DNA of 64,000 nucleotides from contig CM050454.1 of NCBI GenBank assembly GCA_027563935.2, positions 2,402,501 to 2,466,500 of the forward strand, written 5' to 3'. Position numbers and translations under genes: made by a program. Each line of letters opens with the position of its first letter. Position 1 is the stretch's first letter. Positions 56,069-64,000 of this stretch are shown here, piece after piece. The notes below the pieces were generated by a model, which was not told the DNA's origin, did not search any database, and saw nothing but the letters and a program-made list of their open reading frames with translations. Source of the DNA: Costus lasius (Eukaryota > Streptophyta > Magnoliopsida > Zingiberales > Costaceae).

Positions 56069-56152
56069 GTATATATATAGGAAGAAATGGGCCGGGGAAG
56101 CTCTGACCGCGTGGAATTCACATATTCTGCCCATTTCTTTCTATATATATAC
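56069..56152. repeat. 24-bp-arm inverted repeat in unit 2
   Basis: Arms 56069-56092 and 56129-56152, one mismatch, same 36-bp loop as in unit 1. Unit 3 keeps only the left arm because of the junction at 56336. Confidence 0.88.
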
Positions 56153-56335
56153 GTTGTATTGTCTATGGGGAGAGAAAGCAGCCACTCGCTCGCCGATTTG
56201 GGTCCCATGATACTGCTCTATAGATGATGAAAAAGAAGAATTAGGAAGGTGCACGAGCGTGGTTGGGGAAGAATTGAGGGCCAGCCACGCCGTAGCCTGG
56301 GGATGTAGGAGTATATATATAGGAAGAAATGGGCC

Positions 56336-57447
56336 GGGGAGTTCTCAAATTTTAGAATCTGCATCAGCATTGCTTTTGCTGCTTCATTTATTAAAGGTTG
56401 ATATTTAATTATTTGACCATCCTGCATTTTCTCGTCATCATCATCAATCGTATTTTCTTGCCTAGGCAATCTACGTTTCTTGTTCACTCCAACCATGCGC
56501 CTATTGTTGTCTTTTTGCTGCACCAGCTGGGCTAAGAATCCAGGGCTCTGCATGGCTTTCGCCAAGAATGACATCATTTGTTGCTGGCGTTGTTCCATAC
56601 CTTGAAGGCGCTGCCCTAAGGTGTTTAGCTGCTGATCAGTAGTCTGCTGCTGCTGCCTCAGTCTAACTAGTTCTTGCATGAGCACATTTTTGTCTCTTTT
56701 GAGTCTCTCAATCTCCTCTTCTAACCCAAATTTTCCCACCTCAATAGTACTATGTGTTTGAGGCTGTTGCTGTGGATTATGTGGATGAGTTGGCGCGTGA
56801 GTTGATTTTCTCCTAGTTATTGTCTTCAGCAAATGCTTTTGACCTTTCAAGAAACCTTCATTGGCAAACTCCCAGCGATCAGGGTCCACTTTTCTAAAAC
56901 CCTGCACAAGGATCACAGAGATCCCAAAATGGGAAATCTGGGGCTTAGATGCATAAGCTAGAAATAGTAAACTCTGTTGCAGACATGTTAAGCAAGAAGC
57001 TACAAGGTTCCAACTACTTTTGCAGCCATTATATACCTCAGAAAGTGTTGCAAATGCCAAAGGAATACTAAGGAGATAATTGAGTCTATCAAAACAAATT
57101 AGACCTTATCTCAGCATGCTTCAACAATAGTCAAGATATATTTTTTTTCAATAAAACTGAATGAATCTTTTTCACAATTACGCGACAGAAATATTATGAA
57201 GCACGCTTAGGGATTCTGTTATGCACCAAAAAAACCATGTGGTCATTGTTATGGATTTTGAAACTAGGCTGAACTAGGAAATTCAACCTCTAATTGATCT
57301 CAAATCCCACCACCTGGTTCTACATCAAAATATACTTTGGTTAAAAAAGTAGGCCAAAGTGGCATTAAGTGACCAAATTAGTGATTAAGCAGTCAAATCA
57401 GCTTCTCTTTTATCTTTCGACAAGGATCAATATGAATTGGTAGCTGA
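56336..57447 (-). pseudogene. 1112-bp copy of HsfA1 exon 2/intron border
   Basis: Colinear without indels with 38790-39901 (constant offset 17546). By eye only two substitutions, both in the intron part. It contains 566 bp of exon 2 (56336-56901: end of DNA-binding domain, HR-A/B, NLS) with the intact acceptor, and 546 bp of intron. It lacks exon 1, the AHA motif and the native stop; the frame passes into the P450 repeat and stops after about 33 foreign codons. Left junction shares GGGGA with the 242-bp unit. Confidence 0.95.
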
Positions 57448-58520
57448 CTGATGTAGGGTGGAGACACGAAATATAAACTAACTAAAGTCTACTTATTACT
57501 ATTATTATTTTTAAATTTTTAGAAACAACATATTCATGAAACAGCCAGAATTCTAGGATTGCATAAAAGTATTATTTAAGAAAAGTAACTATAGATTGCA
57601 TTAGGATCAAATGAACCAAAATTCAAATAGATTGGACCCGCTTGTAGACGAAGACTTGTTCTTTATGATGGATCCAACGATCAAAAGTTTAGGTCTGTCC
57701 GAGTGTGTTAGAAACCTGCAAAGAAAAGCTTAATTAGATTCATATTGCAAAGAGAAATAGGCTGCAGGAAACAGAGAGATTTGGAAGCAGGCTAGCATGC
57801 GTTGTTCGACGGCGGGGCTTGGATCACTCATGAGCGGTGTTGGAGGCAAAGGGATGCCGAGATGGTCTTGTCGGCGTCGGAGCTCGGCGAGGGGTTGTGG
57901 AGCGACGCAGCAAAATCGTGCCGCGGGTGGCTGGCAAGTCCGGGAACAAGGGATCTGGGTTCCTTGAATTCGTTCTTCGTCTGGTAGAGAGGAGGCGATG
58001 CGGACTGTGTTGCTTGTGGTTTGGACGACGACCAAGAGATTGTAGGCGAGGCTGGAATGCTAGAGAGAGCGCGAAGGCGTTGGCGTTCTGGCGGAGGTGG
58101 AGACGCGACTGTTCTGTAAGAACAGGGGACGTGCGCGCGTGGAGCAGGGTTGACGTTTGTGGTCGCCGTTCGTCGTAGAGGGTGTGGGGTCATTTTTGTC
58201 ACACTGAGGATGTATTATGACCGTTTCAAATCCACCTTAAATTAATAAGGCTTTTTGTTAAATGGGTTCTGGCTTCCAATGAGCGCAAGCGCTCATTGTT
58301 AATTACCCCTAAAATTAGGGAACCTTTGATTAAGAGATCTATAATACGCAACAAGATAAAAGCGACAATCAGGTGATATCATTTATGAATTCCATTCATA
58401 AGTTTAATTTGGCGTGATACATAATTCGGCGAGGTAAAAGGAAAAGAGTTTCCGTCAACATGAGCAATTTGTGTTCGTCAGGCTTCGGCCTTGCGGCGGC
58501 GTGTTGGGTAATATCCGGCC
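57448..58520. other. unclassified DNA with GC-rich island
   Basis: 57770-58190 is GC-rich (GGCGGAGGTGGAGACGCGAC) and resembles 63690-63760 (GGAAGGCGGAGACGCGCTTG), suggesting shared repeat ancestry. No credible protein. Confidence 0.45.
58277..58312 (+). mobile_element. possible Helitron-type 3' terminus
   Basis: A perfect 10-bp-arm hairpin CAATGAGCGC-AA-GCGCTCATTG (58277-58298) is followed 10 bp later by CTAA (58309-58312), the geometry of a Helitron end (hairpin then CTRR). The base after CTAA is A rather than the usual T, and no 5' TC end was identified. Weak but testable. Confidence 0.3.
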
Positions 58521-58528
58521 CAGGCAGT

Positions 58529-58599
58529 ACAACGTTATATCGAGGAGTTACGCCCCGATGGTAAACATCGACGTACGCATCTCCCAAACGATATTCCAT
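58529..58599 (+). repeat. 71-bp direct repeat, left copy
   Basis: ACAACGT-ATAT-GAGGAG ... CGACGTACGCA-CTCCC ... ATATTCCAT; pairs with 59263-59333 in the same orientation with few differences and frames the 42-bp array. Confidence 0.85.
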
Positions 58600-58749
58600 C
58601 GTACTACATTAAGGCACGTTGGATATTAGACTGGGAAGATCACCCGGCTTTGATGGCGCGTTGGATGACTTGGAGTAGATAAAGATTAGTCTGGCCTCGA
58701 CGGCGTGTTGGGTAATTGGGTTTGGAGTTTTATCGGGCCTTGCGGCATG

Positions 58750-59230
58750 TTGGACAATTTGATTTTGGGAAATTTATCCGGCCTTGCGGCGTAGTGGATA
58801 ATTTAATTCGGAATTTTACCCGGCCTGGCGGCGTAGTGGATAATTTAATTCGGAATTTTATCCGGCCTTGCGGCGTAGTGGATAATTTAATTTGGAATTT
58901 TACCCGGCCTTGCGGCGTAGTGGATAATTTAATTTGGAATTTTTACCCGGCCTTGCGGCGTAGTGGATAATTTAATTCGGAATTTTACCCGGCCTAGCGG
59001 CGTAGTGGATAATTTAATTCGGAATTTTACCCGGCCTTGCGGCGTAGTGGATAATTTAATTTGGAATTTTATCCGGCCTTCCGGCGTAGCGGATAATTTA
59101 ATTTGGAATTTTATCCGGCCTCGCGGCGTAATGGATAATTTAATTTGGAATTTTATTCGGCCTTCCGGCGTAGCGGATAATTTAATTTGGAATTTTATCC
59201 GGCCTCGCGGCGTAATGGATAATTTAATTT
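58750..59230 (+). repeat. 42-bp tandem array, about 11 copies
   Basis: Unit contains GGCGTAGTGGATAATTTAAT and GGAATTTTACCCGGCC. The GGATAATTTAAT word recurs at about 58793, 58835, 58877, 58919, 58962, 59004, 59046, 59088, 59130, 59172 and 59214. Degraded relatives extend left to about 58620. One extra T at about 58940 breaks the open frame. Two sub-variants (GCGTAGCGGATAA with CTTCCGG; GCGTAATGGATAA with CTCGCGG) alternate in the last four units, so duplication proceeded as 84-bp dimers. Confidence 0.93.
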
Positions 59231-59262
59231 TTGTGAAGAAAATTCTTAAACTTTTAACGAAT

Positions 59263-59333
59263 ACAACGTCATATTGAGGAGCTACGCCCCGACGATGAAC
59301 GTCGACGTACGCACCTCCCAAACAATATTCCAT
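59263..59333 (+). repeat. 71-bp direct repeat, right copy
   Basis: Second copy of 58529-58599, immediately after the 42-bp array. Confidence 0.85.
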
Positions 59334-61390
59334 TGCGATGCGTCAAAAATTTTTGATATTTATGAGAGCCCTCCTTCCAGAATTAACATTTAGTCTGATG
59401 CGACCTGTTGAGTCCGAGCGACAGCAAGGTAGCACCAATACCGATGTGCTCCAAATATTGGTTTATCGTCATATCTTATTAATTTTTTTTTTGCTTTGAT
59501 TTTATACTTCGGGCGCACATTTAGACTTAAATGTCGAGTGCCATGTATGCTGAATTGGGACGAGCGTGGCTGAAGTCTTAATACTAATTCGTCATTTTTG
59601 TTTCGAATTAGTTGTGGGCCCAAACTGAGCTCGGACGGAGCATGATTAGGGCGAGATGCTCAGTAATGCCTCGGGTATTTTCATTTTTTTTTTTTTCTGA
59701 GTCGACTTGTGGGTACGACTAGAGTCACGTTGGAGCCGAGCCGTTAGCAGACGCCTGAACTAGAGATGGATTTTTCTCTTTCTTTATTAATTTTGACATT
59801 TAGCCGTGCACAACCGACGGAATTCAAGAAATAAGGGAGTGACGTTGTCATCATTTTTTACGCCACACGTATTTTCGTCTCCTTCCTTTTTATTCCACTT
59901 GGCATCATAATTTATTTTCTGTTCCTCTTTCTCTATTTTACTTTAATTCTTGTTACGGAAGAGTAAACGAAGAGTAATTTTACTCTCCACTCTCCCGTGT
60001 GATACTCTGCATTCGGCAAGGAATTCATGGGGGAGGTTCGGTGTCGCTACACTGAGCCCGTCAAAAAGGGGGGAAGGGAGTTGGTCTTCCCGGTGAAGAT
60101 GCTGGCGATTATGGCACCTGAGGAGATTTCGCCCCAAAAAAGGATCGGCGTTCATGGAGGAGATGCTGCCGGATCGGTTGAGGCATCGAGCGGCGTCTAC
60201 TCAATGTTTGTCGAGGAGCCCGTCTGAGATGGATTTACTGGCGCGAGGGAGACGGCGGCGCTAGGGCTGCCTGGTGCGGCGGCAATACTGGCTCGTGGCT
60301 TCAGGCGACGGTTTCTGAAGATGTAGCGTCGCCTTTGATGGACTCTCTCTGGTACAAAGGTTGACGTTTGGGTCGAGGAGGCGGTGAGGATTCCGGCAAC
60401 ATGGTGGTAGCGAGAGGGATCTTTGGCAGGGGTCGCGGATTGATCCTGCCAGGAACGCCGATCCCTGGGGGTGTTCCACCGTTGGCTGCACGCAACTCCG
60501 TTTGTTGAGACGAGTCGGGTCGGATCCTTCAATATTAGGTCGGGTCAGATCTATTAGATATCGGGCTGAAGCTCCATCTTAAACGAAGTTCCATCGTGAC
60601 TAGGGTTTCGGAGCTGTTGGGATTCAGTCTTCCAGCCTCCTTACCAGCTACAGCTGAAACCCGGCGATCGAGCGAGGCTCTATTTTGTTCTTCCCCTTTT
60701 TTGTGCTCGGGTGATTCCCGCCACAGCAGGGCCTACTCGTGGATTTCCGTAGGAAATTTCTTTGCTTCTCTTTTTTTTTTTCTGCAGCACTCTTTCGAAG
60801 GTTTTGATTCCTTCTTCTATAGTTTCCATCGCCTTTCTTGCAGTGGCATGGGATAACCAAGTTCAGATTATCGTATTTCCCGTAATGATGAAGTCTCATC
60901 GTCGGTATGTATTTATCATTTTTACTATTTTTGCAGTATTCGATTTGTTCGATTTGTTCTTCTGTAGTTCCGAGGGAGATCAACTTCGGCCGCATTCTTT
61001 GCAGCGATGTGGGAAACGTATAGAGCCAGGTCCGGACCTCGATTGAGCATTTTCGTTGCATGTTCCGCGGTGGTTTTCTTCGAACCAGGGGAAGCAAGAG
61101 AAAGAAAAAAGGTGAACTTTCATCAGCTACTCCTCAGGTTTGGCAACCTTCGCACTGACTCCCCAAGACTGAATAATCGAAGAAAAAAAGGGACCAGAAG
61201 ACAGGTACTTCCCCTCTTCCTCTTCTGATCCGGACGCGGGCTTTCGTCGCTACTGTTTATGTATTTCTGATTTTACTAGCTTCCTCACATTCTTCTTTTA
61301 TTTTGTTCTCACATTCTTTTATTTTGTCAGTTTCTTCGCATCCTTTTGTCAACTTCTTCACATCTTTTTTTATTATATGTATATATATTT
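59334..61390. other. LTR-like unclassified DNA
   Basis: Mixed composition with GC-rich parts at 60000-60500. Frames of 60-150 aa on both strands carry no motif I recognise. It may be LTR or leader sequence of a retroelement whose ends I cannot place. Confidence 0.4.
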
Positions 61391-61396
61391 TTGCAT

Positions 61397-61560
61397 GAGT
61401 TCTCCCTCTTCTTTTTTTTTCTTCTTTTTTTTTTTTAGCCTCCTTTGCTACCTCTCAGTTTTGTTGCGTGAGTTCTCCCTCTTCTTTTTTTCTTCTTTTT
61501 TTTTAGCCTCCTTTGCTACCTCTCAGTTTTGTTACGTGAGTTCTTCCCCTTTTGCTACCT
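61397..61560 (+). repeat. pyrimidine-rich 68-73-bp tandem repeat
   Basis: GAGTTCTCCCTCTTC and CCTCCTTTGCTACCTCTCAG recur with starts at 61397, 61470 and 61538. Confidence 0.85.
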
Positions 61561-61658
61561 CTCAATTTCTCTTTTTCCCTTCACCTCACTTTCTCTTCAT
61601 CTCTTCACTTCTTCGCCAGCATTTTTCATCTCTTCACTTCTTCACCAGCATTTTTTTG

Positions 61659-61722
61659 ATGCCACCGGTGCTTAGTGCACCTCAGGCCTAAATGCCACCG
61701 GTGCTTAGTGCACCTCAGGCCT
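61659..61722 (+). repeat. 33-bp tandem hairpin repeat
   Basis: Two copies (61659, 61692) of ATGCCACCGGTGCTTAGTGC followed by ACCTCAGGCCTA. Each can fold as GGTGC-TTAGT-GCACC. Confidence 0.9.
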
Positions 61723-61984
61723 ACATAAGTAAAAAAAAAAACTTCCCTTTCTTACCTACAGACTTTCCTCCTTGCAGCCTCCTGGTACTCCTCTTTGTAG
61801 CAGCGCCCCCTCTTTTTTTTATCGCCTTTTCTGCATCTTTTAGGCTTTCCTTTTTTTTGATTTTCTGATTTGCACATGTTCACTCCCCATTACCCCTCTT
61901 TCGTTCTCCTCCTTCTTTTTTTTTTTTTTTTTACTCAGCATGTAGAGTGTTCAGCGTGCTTAGAGATTGAGGAAGTAGAGAAAA

Positions 61985-62145
61985 GTGGTGCGTGTGTGTG
62001 TTTTTTTTTGTGATGCCAGGTTGCTTAACGCAACCATGAAGCCTAAAAAAATCGAGAGATCCAAGAAAGAAAGAAGAAAAAAACTGGTGCGTGTGTGTGT
62101 TTTTTGTGATGCCAGGTTGCTTAGTGCAACCATGAAGCCTAAGAA
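61985..62145 (+). repeat. about 98-bp direct duplication with hairpin motif
   Basis: GGTGCGTGTGTGTG runs at 61987 and 62086, each followed by TGATGCCAGGTTGCTTA and GCAACCATGAAGCCTAA. These contain hairpins GGTTGC-TTAAC-GCAACC and GGTTGC-TTAGT-GCAACC, related to the motif at 61659-61722. Confidence 0.85.
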
Positions 62146-64000
62146 ATCCAGACGGAGGCGACTTTTGCTTTCTTACCTTCTTCCCTTTTCGTCTTCTCCT
62201 TTCTCCCCTTATTCTTTACGCTCTTCTTCGATGTTGCTTCCTTTCTTTTTTTTCTTGCCGAACTCCCCTCTTTATAGGCTGCTATGTCGGTTTCCCCTCT
62301 TCTTCTTTGTTTTATTTTTTTCTTCTGTCCACTGACAGTGGACATCCTTTCTTTTTCCATACCAACCCTTGTCACTTCCATACTCACCCCTTACCTTGTC
62401 TTTTCTGATTTTTGAAGACTTGTCTCGTCTATGATCATTTTGGTGGGGGATTTGGTGATATTTTTGTTCCTGGTGGTCTATGCCAGGTTTCCTTTTGTTG
62501 GTTGCGGCTACTTCCTTGTTTGCTGGCTATTGCCCGTTGCCAGCTGCCATTATACTTTTGAAGCGTTCTCTCCTTTTTAATTTCATTGGCGGTCAGACTT
62601 CCCTTCGCTGGTGATTATGGCCAACCGTCCTCTCTTAGTTTACAGCTTGATCGTCTAAGTGACGAATTAGTTTGCAGCCTCATCTATTTTCCATTTTCCA
62701 GAGGAGTCCACTCATTCGAGAATTTCTTGCCTTTACAGATTTACAGCCTTTTAAGGAATTAATTTAAAGTATAAGGGTCCCTTCTTTTCTCTTCCTGCTA
62801 CCATTAGAATTTTCCTTCACATACATAGCGTAATCAACTGCACCTTCTCCCTTATGAGAATGATCATAGGATGTTAGACTTAACTGATCACTTCGTTGGA
62901 GAACAATTTGGGGACGACATTAATATGGCAAACAAGGCATCAATAGGTTTATAGGCCGTTTCCATTTCAGATTCTGTTCAATTGATCATGTTACTACACG
63001 GCTGATTTTTACATTAATCGTCACTGCAGCATTTGATCTCTGTTGTAGAGTATCGCTTATATACTTGATTGGAATAGTTTTGACATGACGTACACTTGCG
63101 ATAATAGGTAAACATTGTTCCTCTTTGCGATAATACTTTGGTTGGAGCGCTATTAATCCACATCTGAATTTCTGAAAATTCTGCAGTTGTATAGATAGAT
63201 TGTACTGCTTAATCTCTGATTTCAATCATCATAGATAGATTGTACTGATTTCAATCACCATAGATAGATTGTACTGCTTAATCTCTGATTTCAATCGTCA
63301 TAAACTATTGCCAGAATTTAGAGTTGATGCAGCAAACAAATAATTCTTGTCTGGCCATTTTGGTTGTTACTGTTTCACATCAAAATTGGGTGTTACTGTT
63401 TCACTTTTATAAGCACAGCCAACTTTGAACAGCTCATTTACAGATGCAGTCTACTCTCTGTTTCGCTCGCATTGATGAGCTGATAAGTTTGGTTTCTTTG
63501 TTCGATTGTTTTGTCATATACTTCAATTCTATCATTCAATTGAACCAAAATGCATCTTAAAAGTCCAACAAATCTGATAAATTTTGCCATGAATTTTCAT
63601 ACTTCAACAGAGGGCACAATCGCAAAACCTGTTACGACTGTAGGTCGGGATGATGAAGGCTAAGGGATGGCCGGAGTTTGGGCGCGGACGGTGGTTGGTC
63701 GGAGGAGGACGGTGCTGGAAGGCGGAGACGCGCTTGTTCAGCAGAACAGGGGATGCGTGCAGGCGGAACAGGGGAAGCCGGAGATCATCGGAGACGGCAA
63801 AGTCTCCCGACCTGCTACAACTGGAAGTTCTCCTGACCAAGGCGAACGGGTGGCCGGAGTTTGGGATCGATCGGTGACTGATCGGAGGAGATCGACGGCG
63901 ATCAGTGGTGAAGGGCGGAAGCATGGGCGAGAGCTGAGGCGTCACCGGAAATCTTCCGATTCCGGCGATCCAGACGTCGGATGGGGCGATCCCTCCGGTT
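62146..64000. other. unclassified DNA to window end
   Basis: Pyrimidine-rich to about 62400, then AT-rich. ATAGATAGATTGTACTG is repeated three times at about 63190-63280. 63640-64000 is GC-rich (GGCCGGAGTTTGGG twice, at about 63670 and 63850) and may continue into a gene or repeat beyond the window. No supported gene. Confidence 0.45.

Larger units (their letters stand above)
55679..56335 (-). repeat. three tandem 242-bp units of CYP78A 5' end
   Basis: CTATGGATAG/CTATGGAGAG/CTATGGGGAG anchors fall at 55679, 55921 and 56163, exactly 242 bp apart; the third unit is cut at 56335. Each unit spans the first ~15 codons, the ATG, the leader and the TATA region of the P450. Units 2 and 3 put extra upstream ATGs (coding MGPxSxSEWL) before the exon copy. 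Confidence 0.92.

Noticed and set aside
56218..57060. 280-residue frame reading from HsfA1 intron through exon 2 into P450 leader
   Set aside because: It begins inside what is intron at the source and ends in foreign codons. It is a by-product of the copied fragment, not a gene with support.
58307..58320. CCCTAA/TTAGGG as a telomere-like repeat
   Set aside because: Only one copy of each word in a palindrome; no array.
58716..59333. Repeat-protein-like frames (14-residue periodic) on both strands
   Set aside because: A direct translation of the 42-bp array, broken by a 1-bp insertion near 58940. No start context or non-repeat domain.
59943..61228. Possible genes in the 60-61 kb region
   Set aside because: Short frames on both strands, no recognisable domain or splice-consistent gene structure.

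Overview
This is a window of plant nuclear DNA, most likely from a commelinid monocot. The genes are split by GT-AG introns and separated by AT-rich, transposon-filled spacers. Several first exons or single-exon genes are strikingly GC-rich (VQ protein, HsfA1 exon 1, CYP78A), which is typical of commelinids. I cannot name the species.

Left part (1-14.4 kb, + strand): the 3' eleven exons of a PHD-finger gene of the AIPP2/PAIPP2 family. Its exon phases all agree (4617 nt, 1538 aa without the missing 5' end). Its penultimate intron is 6.5 kb and holds a 2265-bp solo LTR with a perfect 5-bp target duplication, plus a MITE. A small conserved plant gene (18.03-18.37 kb, +) and a VQ-motif gene of HAIKU1 type (23.74-24.27 kb, +) follow, separated by AT-rich DNA and GC-cored repeats.

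Middle part (26.4-44 kb, all - strand): three intact genes: a VTT-domain (TVP38/TMEM64, SNARE-associated Golgi) membrane protein of 244 aa; the Myb-type spliceosomal protein CDC5 of 1011 aa; and a class A1 heat stress transcription factor of 513 aa whose single intron is 4.3 kb.

Right part (44-64 kb): a mosaic. An apparently intact CYP78A cytochrome P450 gene (46.48-48.22 kb, -) sits in a block of SINE-like, endogenous-pararetrovirus and scrambled short repeats. Its stop codon lies at or inside the viral fragment. At 54.7-57.4 kb there is a chimeric locus: a second CYP78A exon 1, cut off just before the splice site, then three head-to-tail 242-bp units that each repeat the P450 start-codon region and carry a 24-bp-arm inverted repeat, then a 1112-bp copy of the HsfA1 exon 2/intron junction joined at a GGGGA microhomology. 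The HSF copy differs from its source at only two positions that I can see, so it is very recent, whereas the P450 copies differ at about 25 residues. The last 6.5 kb is LTR-like and satellite-like DNA with a 42-bp array framed by 71-bp direct repeats, covarying hairpin repeats and pyrimidine-rich tandem repeats. I recognise no gene there.

The genes do not form one pathway. They are mainly regulators of chromatin and RNA (AIPP2-like, CDC5), of stress transcription (HsfA1), and of organ or seed growth (VQ/HAIKU1-like, CYP78A). The most unusual feature is the recent gene-fragment shuffling around CYP78A and HsfA1.
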